Assembly (NCBI GenBank): GCA_946186225.1
Contig: CAMHMK010000007.1
Coordinates: 1 to 32,612 of the forward strand
Length of the DNA stretch: 32,612 nt
Source: an uncultured Clostridia bacterium
Lineage (GTDB): Bacteria > Bacillota > Clostridia > Oscillospirales > Oscillospiraceae
Reading direction: 5' to 3'
Shown here: one piece after another, positions 8,159-16,954 of the stretch
How the letters are laid out: every line of letters begins with the position of its first letter
How positions within the stretch are numbered: position 1 is the stretch's first letter
The notes under the pieces: generated by a model
Told to the model about the DNA's origin: nothing
The model's database searches: none
Seen by the model: the letters and a program-made list of their open reading frames with translations, nothing else
Made by a program: the position numbers and the translations under genes

Positions 8159-9468
8159 CGACCGTCAAGGTGATCGGCGCCGGCCTGGCCGGATCGGAGG
8201 CCGCCTGGCAGCTGGCCGAGCGGGGCATCCGCGTGGAGCTGCATGAGATGAAGCCCGCACAAATGACTCCGGCCCACCACAGCCCGGCCTTCGCCGAGCT
8301 GGTCTGCTCCAATTCCCTGCGGGGCGACCGTCTGGAAAATGCGGTCGGCCTGCTCAAGGAGGAGCTCCGCCGCCTGGGCAGCCTGATTTTAAGCTGCGCC
8401 GACGCCACCCGCGTGGCGGCCGGCGGCTGCCTGGCCGTGGACCGTCAGGGCTTCTCGGCTCTGGTCACGGAGAAGCTCCGCTCCCATCCGAATATCACGG
8501 TCATAGCAGGCGAGGTCACGTCGGTCCCGGCCGGCCCCGTCATCATCGCCACCGGCCCCCTGACCTCCGACGCCCTCTCCGCCGCCATTGCCGACTACTT
8601 CGGCGGGGATACCTATCTGAATTTCTACGATGCCGCCGCGCCCCTCGTGCGCTTTGACTCCATCGACATGGAAAAGGCCTGGTTCGCCTCCCGCTACGAC
8701 CGGGGGACACCGGATTATGTCAACTGCGCAATGGATGAAGCCCAGTACAAGGCCTTCGTCCGGGCCCTTGCCTCCGCCGAGGAGGCACCGGTCCACGGCT
8801 TCGAGGACAGCAAGGTCTTCGAGGGCTGCATGCCCGTGGAGGTCATGGCCAGAAGGGGAGAGGACACCCTCCGCTTCGGCCCCCTCAAGCCCGTGGGTCT
8901 GAACGACCCCAAAACCGGCAAGGAGCCCTACGCCGTCATCCAGCTCCGCCGCGACAACGCTGCCGGAACGATCTACAACCTGGTCGGCTTCCAGACCCAC
9001 CTGCGCTTCCCGGAGCAGAAACGGGTCTTCTCGATGATCCCCGGCCTGGAGAACGCCGACTTTGTCCGCTGGGGCGTCATGCACCGCAATACCTTCCTGG
9101 ATTCGCCCCGCCTGCTCGATCAGACCTATGCCGACCGGCGGGATCCCCTGGTGGCCTTTGCCGGCCAGATGACCGGTGTGGAGGGCTACGTGGAATCCAC
9201 GGCCTCGGGCTACCTGGCCGCCGTCTGCATGGCCGCCCGCGTCCTGGGTGTGCCGGTCCCGACCTTCCCCGCCGAGACCGCCATCGGCGCCCTGGCCCGC
9301 TATATCTCCGACCCCTCGGTCGTGAAATTCCAGCCCATGAACGTCAACTTCGGCATCCTGCCCCCCCTCGGCCGCCGCGTCAAGGGCAAGGCAAACAAAA
9401 ACCTCGCCCTGGCCGAACGCGCCCTGGAAGCGCTGGAGGAGGCACTGGGCACCGGGCCTGCTTTGTAG
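8155..9468 (+). CDS. trmFO: Methylenetetrahydrofolate-tRNA-(uracil-5-)-methyltransferase
   Basis: The 437-residue flavoprotein makes 5-methyluridine at position 54 of tRNA using methylene-tetrahydrofolate and FAD. The N-terminus has the dinucleotide fold [10 protein letters not shown]. The family hallmark [18 protein letters not shown] contains C51, and [20 protein letters not shown] contains C225. These correspond to the two functionally important cysteines described in the Bacillus enzyme. The C-terminal [11 protein letters not shown] and [12 protein letters not shown] segments are also typical. Length is as expected (about 435). The ATG overlaps the topA stop, so expression is coupled. It ends the operon 12 bases before a strong terminator. 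Confidence 0.97.
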
Positions 9469-9479
9469 TGGTGCACATC

Positions 9480-9523
9480 GAAAACCCGACCCGTCCGGAT
9501 CGCTCCGGACGAGTCGGGTTTTC
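9480..9523 (+). terminator. Rho-independent terminator, probably bidirectional
   Basis: AAAACCCGAC pairs with GTCGGGTTTT, and inside it CGTCCGGA pairs with TCCGGACG around a TCGC loop, with one C/A mismatch. The plus side continues TTCCGTTTTT. The A-tract on the opposite side gives a U-run for the convergent sigma/anti-sigma transcript, so it probably serves both trmFO and the gene ending at 9580. Confidence 0.9.
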
Positions 9524-9579
9524 TTCCGTTTTTCGCGTGCGCCGCGTCGGACTCATTCGCCTTTTAATAGAATTCAGGA

Positions 9580-10314
9580 TCAGTCGGTGGAGCCGGTCTC
9601 GTCCAACGTAATGGTGACGATCGGTTGGGCGGTGTTGATCGGCTCGTCCAGCTCGCCGACGCGGACGAGGACGCTTCCTGCACCCAGGGGCATACCGTGG
9701 GCGATCAGAGGATCGGAGTCCGCGGGGAGAAACTGCAGGCTTCCGTCCGCCATCCGCTCAAATTGCCAGCTGACATATCCTGTGATTACCGTCCGGTCGG
9801 TTTCATCCTCGTATTTCGCGGTTCTCGTGCGCGCGGTGATCCGGTCGCCGTCGATGCGCAGCTTGCCGATTCGCCGCAAAGAGGAGTAGTCGGATTCAAG
9901 GCCGAAATCGAACAGGCCGTTCTCAAAGTCGAATTTCAGGGCCGACTGCTCGGGATAGGTATGGCCATTGCCATTGATGAGGCAGTATTTTCCGGACTGC
10001 AGAGCGGTCGGCACGGACTCGGTCTCGCTCGGGGTTGCGGGGGAGGGGCCGCCGCGGCTGAGGAGCTTCCAGGCTCCGAGCCCCAGGGCGATGACCAGTA
10101 CGGCGGCTGCGGCGAGCCAGGGCAGGCGGTGCGGCCGGCGGCTGACGATCTGCCGGACGGGTTCCTCTTCCGGCTCTGCCCGTGCTGCCTCGGGCTTCCT
10201 GCCGGTGTGCCGGGTTGCCAAGAATCTGTATTTTGTTTGCTCCATCTCGGGAACCTCTCCCACCAGACTTGGATTCAGTCTGCCGATGGCGTCCATCAGA
10301 TCTTCGGGTCTCAT
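9580..10314 (-). CDS. Probable membrane anti-sigma factor
   Basis: The 244-residue protein has a cytoplasmic N-terminus (1-60), one membrane segment at about 63-82 (WLAAAAVLVIALGLGAWKLL) and an extracytoplasmic domain of about 160 residues that I do not recognise. The N-terminal LMDAIGRLNPSLVGEV resembles the short start motif of membrane partners encoded beside this type of Clostridia sigma factor. No zinc-binding HxxxCxxC motif is present. The start at 10314 is chosen because its ATG overlaps the sigma stop (ATGA) and AAGGAGG lies 10 bases upstream; the ATG at 10323 is too close to that site. Role as anti-sigma is inferred from position and topology, not from a named domain. Confidence 0.7.
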   Translation of the reverse strand: MRPEDLMDAIGRLNPSLVGEVPEMEQTKYRFLATRHTGRKPEAARAEPEEEPVRQIVSRRPHRLPWLAAAAVLVIALGLGAWKLLSRGGPSPATPSETESVPTALQSGKYCLINGNGHTYPEQSALKFDFENGLFDFGLESDYSSLRRIGKLRIDGDRITARTRTAKYEDETDRTVITGYVSWQFERMADGSLQFLPADSDPLIAHGMPLGAGSVLVRVGELDEPINTAQPIVTITLDETGSTD

Positions 10315-10871
10315 ATGCTCCATCCCTCCTTGATCAGATGCCGGCGCAGGGATTTCCGCGCCCGGAACAGGCGGCTTTTGATCTTTGTCTCGCTGCAGTC
10401 GAGCAGCGCGGCAATGTCTTGCAGGGAAACCATGTGGTAGTACCGCAGGGAGAAGATGCGTCTGCGCTCCTCCGGCTGGGCGGTGAGCCACCGGGCGACG
10501 GCCTCCGTCAGGGCCTGGGCGTTGATTTGCTCGGCGGGATCTGCGTCCTTGCCGACGCATTCGGCCAGCTCGTCCAGACAGAGCGCATATTGCCCTCCGC
10601 CACGCTTCTCGCTCTGTTTTCGCCGCCGGCAGTCGATCGCTCTGCTCCGCGTCAGACTTCCCAGATAGCCCAGCAGATTCTCCGGCCGCTTGGGTGGGAT
10701 CGTCTGCCAGGCGGAGAAGAGGGCGTCATTCACACACTCCCGGCTGTCCTCCCGGTCGTCCAGAATCCGGTTGGCCAGACCAAGGAGCCGCTTTCCGTAT
10801 TTGCGTTCGCTTTCGGCCAGCGCCTCCTGATCGCGCCGGAAATACAGCGCCACGATCTCGGTGTCTTCCAT
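10311..10871 (-). CDS. ECF-type RNA polymerase sigma factor (sigma-70 family)
   Basis: The 186-residue protein has sigma region 2 at about 5-85 (YGKRLLGLANRIL, ECVNDALFSAWQTIPP, RSRAIDCRRR) and sigma region 4 at about 125-180 (EERRRIFSLRYYHMVSLQDI followed by a helix-turn-helix, SETKIKSRLFRARKSLR). It lacks regions 1 and 3, so it is of the ECF type. The ATG at 10871 is chosen because AAAGGAGAA lies 8 bases upstream; the ORF track's GTG at 10898 lies before that site. It is translationally coupled to the membrane protein downstream, a standard sigma/anti-sigma layout. The signal sensed and the regulon are unknown. Confidence 0.93.
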   Translation of the reverse strand: MEDTEIVALYFRRDQEALAESERKYGKRLLGLANRILDDREDSRECVNDALFSAWQTIPPKRPENLLGYLGSLTRSRAIDCRRRKQSEKRGGGQYALCLDELAECVGKDADPAEQINAQALTEAVARWLTAQPEERRRIFSLRYYHMVSLQDIAALLDCSETKIKSRLFRARKSLRRHLIKEGWSI

Positions 10872-10973
10872 AAGCTTTTCTCCTTTTTTGTGCTTCACCC
10901 TGATACACGCAAACGATCTGAAAAGGTTTCGCAGATTGGGAAAAGATTTCTTCAGTTCTGTGTTTCTGACACC

Positions 10974-11002
10974 AATTTACCAGAGAAACCAAAGGAAATC
11001 AA
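10974..11002 (-). promoter_or_regulatory. Possible promoter of the sigma/anti-sigma operon
   Basis: On the minus strand TTGATT and TAAATT are 17 bases apart, giving a leader of about 95 bases. The match is moderate. An additional self-activated ECF promoter cannot be excluded, but I could not recognise one without a known consensus. Confidence 0.45.
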
Positions 11003-11077
11003 GCCATCAAACGCCGAAGCGAAGGATACATCACTGTATGCCCGGTACTTTGCTCCCACATTTTTGTCTGGCGCTGC

Positions 11078-11106
11078 TTGACGGAACCGGGCAAATGTCG
11101 TATAAT
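11078..11106 (+). promoter_or_regulatory. Sigma-A promoter of the maf-mreC-mreD-PBP operon
   Basis: TTGACG and TATAAT are separated by exactly 17 bases, close to consensus. The start would lie near 11113, about 43 bases before the maf ATG. Confidence 0.88.
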
Positions 11107-11155
11107 AAAAGTCTATGGAAATCGAATTCTGAAATGAAGGAACAAGGAGCCTGTT

Positions 11156-11743
11156 ATGCAGCTGATTTTGGGCTCTCAGTCGCCCCGGCGGCGGGAGCTT
11201 TTGCAGCAGCTCGGACTGGATTTTACGGTCCGCGCTGTGGATCTGGATGAAACGAAATACGAGACCGATGATCCCGAGCAGACCGTTCGCGCCATCTGCG
11301 CGGCCAAGGCCGCAGCGGTGGCCGCTCTGTCGCAGCCCGGCGAGCTGGTCCTGACCTCCGACACCATTGTGGTCCTGGACGGGCGGATCATGGGCAAGCC
11401 CCACAGCCCCGCCGAGGCTGAGGCCATGCTGACGGCCCTCTCCGGCCGGACCCACCGGGTCTACACGGCCTTCACCCTCCTGCCCGTGGGCGGGACGGCG
11501 CAGACCGACTGCGCGCACACCGAGGTCCGGTTCCGGACCCTGTCTCCGGCGGAGATCCGCGCCTACGTGGCCTCCGGCGAGCCCATGGACAAGGCCGGAG
11601 CCTATGGCATCCAGCGTCTCGGTGCCCTTCTGGTGGAGGGGATCGACGGCGACTACTTTACCGTCATGGGCCTGCCGCTGTGCCGCGTGGCGCTCCGGCT
11701 CCGGGACTATGGCATCTTCGCCCTGAGGGAGGACGGAACATGA
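11156..11743 (+). CDS. maf: Maf-family nucleoside triphosphate pyrophosphatase
   Basis: The 195-residue enzyme hydrolyses non-canonical or modified nucleoside triphosphates to monophosphates. In Bacillus, Maf overproduction also blocks septum formation. Family signatures are visible: the N-terminal LGSQSPRRRELLQQLG, the TSDTIVVLDGRIMGKP segment with its catalytic aspartate, LSGRTHRVYT and DKAGAYGIQ. Length matches the family. The ATG follows AAGGAGC. Its stop overlaps the mreC start (ATGA), consistent with the frequent maf-mre neighbourhood in Firmicutes. Confidence 0.95.
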   Translation: MQLILGSQSPRRRELLQQLGLDFTVRAVDLDETKYETDDPEQTVRAICAAKAAAVAALSQPGELVLTSDTIVVLDGRIMGKPHSPAEAEAMLTALSGRTHRVYTAFTLLPVGGTAQTDCAHTEVRFRTLSPAEIRAYVASGEPMDKAGAYGIQRLGALLVEGIDGDYFTVMGLPLCRVALRLRDYGIFALREDGT

Positions 11744-12567
11744 AGAAGCACTTCTCCGCCCGGGCCAAGTGGCTGATCGTGATCGCGATCCTGCTGGCCA
11801 TGGGGATCACGGTCTTCCACGCGGTCAGCACCCGCCGGCCGGGTCAGACCGTGGTCCAGACCATCCTGGCGCCCTTCCGCTCGGCGGGCAGCACCCTGGT
11901 CCGCCAGGTCGAGCGCTATTACGACTATGTATTCCAATATGAGAGCCTCCAGGCCGAGAACAAGGCCCTGCGCGAGCAGATCATGGCCATGGAGGAGGAC
12001 GTCCGCAGCGCGGACTCCCTCCAGCGGGAGAACGAGCGTCTGCACCAGCTCCTGGGTCTGGTGGAGGAGCACAAGGACTACAAGCGGAAGGCCGCCTATA
12101 TCATCTCCTGGAACGGCAGCAACTGGAAGAGCGCCTTCACGATCGACAAGGGCACCGGCTCCGGCATCGAGGAGGGCATGGTAGCCATCACCGAATATGG
12201 CCAGGTGGTTGGCCTCGTCACCGAGTCCGGCCCCAACTGGTCCACCGTGACCACGGTCCTGGACTCCGCCCTGGGCATCTCTGCCAGCGTGGCCTCGTCG
12301 GGCTACACCGGCAAGGTCGAGGGCGCGTTGGCCACCGGCTCCGAGGGCCTGCTCCGCATGAACTACCTGCCCACGGATTCGGTCCTGCGAAACAACGACC
12401 AGGTCCTGACCACGGGCTCCACGGTCTACCCCCGTGGACTGATCATCGGCTACATCACGAATGCCGGCTTCGATGAGACCGGCGTGGCCAAATACGCGCT
12501 GCTCCGTCCCGCCGCCGATCTGGACAATCTGGAGCAGGTCTTCATCATCACCGACTACGAGAACTGA
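11740..12567 (+). CDS. mreC: Rod shape-determining protein MreC
   Basis: The 275-residue protein is a single-pass membrane scaffold of the elongasome. It has a short basic N-terminus, a membrane helix at about 10-28 (WLIVIAILLAMGITVF), a coiled coil at about 60-105 (SLQAENKALREQIMAMEED) and a beta-rich extracellular MreC domain with KGTGSGIEEGMVAITEYGQV. The start at 11740 is supported by GGGAGG 7 bases upstream and the ATGA overlap with maf. The usual upstream mreB is absent from this locus. Confidence 0.95.
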   Translation: MKKHFSARAKWLIVIAILLAMGITVFHAVSTRRPGQTVVQTILAPFRSAGSTLVRQVERYYDYVFQYESLQAENKALREQIMAMEEDVRSADSLQRENERLHQLLGLVEEHKDYKRKAAYIISWNGSNWKSAFTIDKGTGSGIEEGMVAITEYGQVVGLVTESGPNWSTVTTVLDSALGISASVASSGYTGKVEGALATGSEGLLRMNYLPTDSVLRNNDQVLTTGSTVYPRGLIIGYITNAGFDETGVAKYALLRPAADLDNLEQVFIITDYEN

Positions 12568-12612
12568 CCGCATCCGCGGAACGGCAACACCGGAGGAAAG
12601 GAGGATCACCCC

Positions 12613-13146
12613 ATGCTCAGCCATCTGCATATCACCGCCCGCCAGTGGCGGACAGCCCTCAAGTGGACGCTCTATGCGGCTTCTCTTCTGCTGACCATGA
12701 TCCTGCAGACCGTGATCCTCGCCAAGCATCCGCCCCTGGGGCTCAAGCTCAACCCCGTGCCGCTCCTGCTCGTCTGCGTCTGCGTCCGGGAGGGACCGGA
12801 GGGCGGCGGGCTCTTTGCCCTGCTCTCTGCCCTGTTCTGGTGCCTGTCCGGGGCGGACTACGGCAATCTCTCTGTGGCGATCCTGCCCGTGGGAGCCATT
12901 CTCTCGGCAGTGCTCTGCCGGTCCGTGCTGACCACGCGGTTTTTCCCGACCTTCCTCTGCTGCCTGGTCGTCAGCGCGATCCACGATTCCGTGATTTTCT
13001 GTCTCAAGCTCCTGCTGGCGGCGGGCAGCCCGGCCTATTACACGGCGGTGGTCCTGCCCGGAATCCTGCTGTCCATGGTGCTGATGCCGCTGATCTATCT
13101 GCTTGTCAAGGCAGTGCACAAGACGGGAGGCAGCTATGACCTATAA
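12613..13146 (+). CDS. mreD: Rod shape-determining protein MreD
   Basis: This 177-residue protein has about five or six membrane helices and sits between mreC and the class B PBP, the expected place for MreD. Sequence similarity in this family is low, but the segment LLLVCVCVREGPEGGGLFALLSAL, the size and the context support the call. The ATG follows AAGGAGG with 8-base spacing. The last 11 bases overlap the PBP gene. MreD is thought to link MreC to the rest of the elongation complex in the membrane. Confidence 0.85.
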   Translation: MLSHLHITARQWRTALKWTLYAASLLLTMILQTVILAKHPPLGLKLNPVPLLLVCVCVREGPEGGGLFALLSALFWCLSGADYGNLSVAILPVGAILSAVLCRSVLTTRFFPTFLCCLVVSAIHDSVIFCLKLLLAAGSPAYYTAVVLPGILLSMVLMPLIYLLVKAVHKTGGSYDL

Positions 13147-15208
13147 TCTCCGACTCCGCATCAGCGTCTTTCTGACGGCCTTCGGCCTTCTGATCGGGCT
13201 CTACACCTATCGCCTGATCCGCCTTCAGGTGGTGGACGCGCCGAAGACCGCCAGCCGGACCGTCGGTACCTTCACCTATGACACCCGCGTCACCGCAGCC
13301 CGCGGCGAGATCCTGGACCGGAACGGCAATGTGCTGATTTCCAACCGCGCCAGCTACAACCTGATCCTGATCAACTACGCCCTGTTCAACTCTCCGAACC
13401 CCAACGAGTCTCTGCGCCGTCTGGTGAACCTCTGCCGGGAGCTGGACGTGGAGTACACCGACCATCTGCCCATCACAGAGGCCAAGCCCTTCGAATACAC
13501 CACCGACACGGCCGGCGACACCTGGAACGGCTATTTCCGCCGCTTCCTCAAGGAGAACAACTGGGACTCCGACGTCTCCGCCGCCCAGCTGATCAAGCTC
13601 ATGCGCAGCCGTTTCCGCATCCCCAACGACTGGACCGACGAGGAGGTCCGCGGCGTTCTTGGCCTGCGCTATGAGCTGGACCTGCGCAACTACACCTCCC
13701 TGTCCACCTACACCCTGCTCTCCGACATCGAGGATACCTCCCAGATTACCGAGCTGACCGAGCTCAACATCCCCGGCATGCAGGTCCAGGCCAGCACCGT
13801 CCGCGAGTACAACACCACCTATGCGGCCCACATCCTGGGCCGGACCGGCGCGATCTTCGCCGAGGAGTGGGACAACTACAAGGACAAGGGCTATTCGATG
13901 GACGCCTACGTGGGCAAGGAGGGCATGGAGCTGGCCTTTGAGGAGGAGCTCCATGGCACCGACGGCATCCTCCGCACCACCGTGGACCGCGAGGGCAACA
14001 TCATCTCCCAGGAGTACGTGGTCCCGCCGAAGGCGGGCTCCAACGTGGAGACCACCATTGACATCAACCTGCAGATGACCACCGAGGAGGCCCTGAAGGA
14101 CTACATCCTGAACCTCCGCGCCAACGGCGTGAACGAGGCCGGCGACGGCAAGGACGCCGAGGGCGGGGCCGTGGTCGTGCTGGACATCAAAACCGGCGCT
14201 GTCCTTGCCAGTGCGTCCTACCCGACCTACAATCTCGCCACCTTCTCCAGGGACTTCAAGGCCCTCTCCGAGGACCCGGAATCCCCGCTGATCAACCGCG
14301 CCCTGAATAAGACCTATCCCCCCGGCTCCACCTATAAGATGTCCACCGCCATCGCGGCCATCAACAACGGGGTCATCTCGCCCCTGACCACCATCGAGGA
14401 CAGAGGCATCTATGACTACTACGAGGACTACCAGCCTGCCTGCTATCTCTACACCTCCAGCAAGCTGACCCACGGCGTCGTCAACTGCTCCCAGGCCCTG
14501 ATGGTCTCCTGCAACTACTTCTTCTATGAGGTCGGCAGACTGACCGGCTGGCGGCGCATGGATGAAACCGCAAAGGCGCTCGGCCTGGGCGAGCCCACTG
14601 GCGTGGAGCTGCCCGAGACCGTGGGCCGCCGGGCAAACCCGGAGACCAAGAAGGAGGTCTACGATGACCCGAGCCTCCAGGTCTTCACCGACGGCGATAC
14701 GATCTCCATGGCCATCGGCCAGTCGGAAAACCGCTTCACCCCGATGCAGCTTGCGGTCTACACCGCGACCCTGGCCAACCGCGGCGTCCGCTACAAGGCG
14801 ACCTTCCTCAACCGCATCATCTCCCCGGACTATCAGGATCTGCTCTATGAGATGAAGCCCACCGTGGCCGAGCGGCTGGAAATCAGCGACGAGGCCTACG
14901 AAACCTATACCACCGGCATGCGCATGGTGGCCTCGGAGCGGGCGGGCTCGGCCTACAAGGTCTTCGGCAGCTATGAGATCCCCGTGGCCGCCAAGACCGG
15001 CACGGCCCAGCATGGCGCCCAGGGCTCCGACAACGCCGCCTTCGTCTGCTACGCTCCCTTCGACGACCCGCAGATCGCCGTGGCGATCTATGTGGAAAAG
15101 GGTGCCCAGGGCGGCGCGCTCGGCAATATCGCCAAGGCCATCTTCGACGTCTATTTCGCAACCGAATATGAAAACGACACCGTCAAGGCGGAAAACAGCC
15201 TGAACTGA
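13136..15208 (+). CDS. mrdA: Class B penicillin-binding protein (PBP2-type transpeptidase)
   Basis: The 690-residue protein cross-links peptidoglycan during cell elongation. After one N-terminal membrane anchor (about 7-27) comes the PBP dimerisation region (about 45-290; RGEILDRNGNVLISN) and the transpeptidase domain. Catalytic motifs are S398 in PPGSTYKMS, S458 in SCNYFFYEVG and K620 in AAKTGTAQHG. The start at 13136 has GGGAGG just upstream and overlaps mreD. Context with mreCD favours an elongation PBP2 rather than a division PBP3. It is longer than many PBP2s by an insertion around residues 95-200, and no rodA follows. Confidence 0.93.
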   Translation: MTYNLRLRISVFLTAFGLLIGLYTYRLIRLQVVDAPKTASRTVGTFTYDTRVTAARGEILDRNGNVLISNRASYNLILINYALFNSPNPNESLRRLVNLCRELDVEYTDHLPITEAKPFEYTTDTAGDTWNGYFRRFLKENNWDSDVSAAQLIKLMRSRFRIPNDWTDEEVRGVLGLRYELDLRNYTSLSTYTLLSDIEDTSQITELTELNIPGMQVQASTVREYNTTYAAHILGRTGAIFAEEWDNYKDKGYSMDAYVGKEGMELAFEEELHGTDGILRTTVDREGNIISQEYVVPPKAGSNVETTIDINLQMTTEEALKDYILNLRANGVNEAGDGKDAEGGAVVVLDIKTGAVLASASYPTYNLATFSRDFKALSEDPESPLINRALNKTYPPGSTYKMSTAIAAINNGVISPLTTIEDRGIYDYYEDYQPACYLYTSSKLTHGVVNCSQALMVSCNYFFYEVGRLTGWRRMDETAKALGLGEPTGVELPETVGRRANPETKKEVYDDPSLQVFTDGDTISMAIGQSENRFTPMQLAVYTATLANRGVRYKATFLNRIISPDYQDLLYEMKPTVAERLEISDEAYETYTTGMRMVASERAGSAYKVFGSYEIPVAAKTGTAQHGAQGSDNAAFVCYAPFDDPQIAVAIYVEKGAQGGALGNIAKAIFDVYFATEYENDTVKAENSLN

Positions 15209-15217
15209 TAACATGAG

Positions 15218-15268
15218 AATCGCACCGAAGGGGCTGTATCGCAGAGATACAGCCCCTTCGGTGCGGTT
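15218..15268 (+). terminator. Strong rho-independent terminator after the PBP gene
   Basis: A perfect 20-bp stem runs from CGCACCGAAGGGGCTGTATC to its complement around the loop GCAGA, extendable by three further pairs. It is followed by GTTTGTGTT. It sits between convergent genes, 10 bases after the PBP stop and 5 bases from the DUF1846 stop, so it probably acts in both directions, though the minus-strand U-run is weak. Confidence 0.85.
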
Positions 15269-15272
15269 TGTG

Positions 15273-16757
15273 TTATTTATGGTACAGTGCCTTGGTCTGG
15301 TACTTGGGCGTGCAGGTCACGCGCAGGCCCAGACGGTTGTAGACGTCGGCATCCGGGCCGGAGAGAATGACCGTCGAGTGGGCCTCGCAGCCCTTGAGGG
15401 TCCCGAGCTGCTCGATGGCCGGAATGGCCATGTCGTTGATCGAGGCCGAGATCGCCAGGGCAATCAGGATCTCATCGCTGTGCAATCGCGGGTTGCGGCT
15501 GCCCAGGCGCTGGACCTTGAGCTTCTGGATCGGCTCCAGGGCGCTGCGGGAGATCACGTGGTAGTGGCGGGGGATCCCGCTCAGCGCCTTGAGGGCGTTC
15601 AGCAGTCCGGCGGCGGACGGTCCCATCAGCTCCGAGGTCCCGCCGATCACGATCTGCCCGTCGGGCAGCTCTATGGCCACGGCCGGAAGGCCGGTCTTCT
15701 CCTCGGCGGCCTCGGCTGCGGCGATCACGGGGCGGATCTCCGAGGTGATGTTGGCCTGCTTCATCAAAAGCTCCAGCTTAAAGACGGTTTCGTCGCTGCC
15801 CACGCCCCTGCGCCGGTCGCAGAGGGCCTTGTAATATCGCCGGACGATCTCCTGCAGGGAGGCGTCGCAGCAGGCCTGCTCGTCCATGATGCAGCTGCCG
15901 ATCATGTTCACGCCCATGTCGGTGGGGGACTGGTAGGGGCTGTGGCCCATGATCTGCTCGAAGATCGCCTGCAAAACCGGGAAGACTTCGACGTCCCGGT
16001 TGTAGTTGACCGTGGTCACGCCGTAGGCGGCCAGATGGAAGGGGTCGATCATGTTGACGTCGTTGAGATCGGCGGTGGCGGCCTCGTAGGCCAGGTTGAT
16101 CGGGTGCTTGAGCGGGAGGTTCCAGACCGGGAAGGTCTCAAACTTTGCGTAGCCTGCCACAATGCCGCGGCGGTAGTCGTGGTAGAGCTGGCTCAGGCAG
16201 GTGGCCATCTTGCCGGAGCCGGGGCCGGGCGCGGTCACAACGACCAGGGGCTTGGTGGTTTCGATGTAGTCGTTTTTTCCGAAGCCTTCCTCGGATACGA
16301 TCTGCTTGACGTTGTGGGGGTAGCCCTCGATGGGGTAGTGGAGATAGACCCGGATGCCCAAAGCGTCCAGATGGCGGCGGAAGGCGTCAGCCCCGCGCTG
16401 CCCGGCGTACTGGGTGATGACCACGCCGCTGACCAGCAGACCCTGGCCGCGGAAGGCGTCGATGAGGCGCAGCACGTCCTCCTGATAGGTGATGCCCAGG
16501 TCGCCGCGGACCTTGTTCTGCTCGATGGCGCTGGCATTGATGGGGATCACGATCTCTGCGCTCTCCCGCAGCTCCAGCAGCATCCGGATCTTGCTGTCCG
16601 GCGCAAAGCCGGGCAGGACCCGGGAGGCGTGATAATCGTCGAATAGCTTGCCGCCGAATTCCAGATAGAGCTTGCCGCCGAATTGGTCGATGCGCTCCCG
16701 GATGCGGGCGGACTGGATTTGCAGATACTTCTGGTTGTCAAAGCCGACGGAATTCAT
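15273..16757 (-). CDS. DUF1846 family protein
   Basis: The 494-residue soluble protein matches the DUF1846 family, which is widespread in Firmicutes and other anaerobes and has no established function. Visible signatures include the start GFDNQKYLQIQSARIRERID, the repeated LEFGGKLFDDYHASRVLPGF, and YPIEGYPHNVKQIVSEEGFG. A Walker-A-like loop (APGPGSGKMATCLSQLYHDY, K183) suggests nucleotide or phosphate binding. The ATG at 16757 is used because AGGGGG lies 7 bases upstream; the ORF-track start lies on top of the -35 box. It is transcribed alone from its own promoter and converges on the PBP gene. Confidence 0.93.
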   Translation of the reverse strand: MNSVGFDNQKYLQIQSARIRERIDQFGGKLYLEFGGKLFDDYHASRVLPGFAPDSKIRMLLELRESAEIVIPINASAIEQNKVRGDLGITYQEDVLRLIDAFRGQGLLVSGVVITQYAGQRGADAFRRHLDALGIRVYLHYPIEGYPHNVKQIVSEEGFGKNDYIETTKPLVVVTAPGPGSGKMATCLSQLYHDYRRGIVAGYAKFETFPVWNLPLKHPINLAYEAATADLNDVNMIDPFHLAAYGVTTVNYNRDVEVFPVLQAIFEQIMGHSPYQSPTDMGVNMIGSCIMDEQACCDASLQEIVRRYYKALCDRRRGVGSDETVFKLELLMKQANITSEIRPVIAAAEAAEEKTGLPAVAIELPDGQIVIGGTSELMGPSAAGLLNALKALSGIPRHYHVISRSALEPIQKLKVQRLGSRNPRLHSDEILIALAISASINDMAIPAIEQLGTLKGCEAHSTVILSGPDADVYNRLGLRVTCTPKYQTKALYHK

Positions 16758-16788
16758 CCCAAGACCCCCTATGAAAAAATACGTACTG

Positions 16789-16817
16789 ATTGTATCACAA
16801 TTCCCGGCCGGAGGCAA
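16789..16817 (-). promoter_or_regulatory. Sigma-A promoter of the DUF1846 gene
   Basis: On the minus strand TTGCCT and TACAAT are separated by 17 bases, with the -10 preceded by TGA. The transcript would begin about 25 bases before the ATG. Confidence 0.78.
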
Positions 16818-16872
16818 GGCAAAATTCGCGTAATTTTTTGCGCGGAAAATGCAGGAAATCCGCCGGAATCTC

Positions 16873-16901
16873 TTTACAAATCCAGGGAAAAACGTTATAA
16901 T
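16873..16901 (+). promoter_or_regulatory. Sigma-A promoter of the MATE-trk-sortase gene row
   Basis: TTTACA and TATAAT are separated by 17 bases. The start near 16908 gives a leader of about 47 bases to the MATE ATG. No other clear promoter is seen before the terminators at 23716-23818. Confidence 0.82.
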
Positions 16902-16954
16902 GAATAGAATCGTACGCTTTACCGGACTTGAACAGAAAGAACGAGGATCGCTTC

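Noticed and set aside
13106-15214. 702-residue minus-strand ORF opposite the PBP gene
   Set aside because: Shadow ORF with no domain or ribosome site; the PBP frame contains all three transpeptidase motifs.
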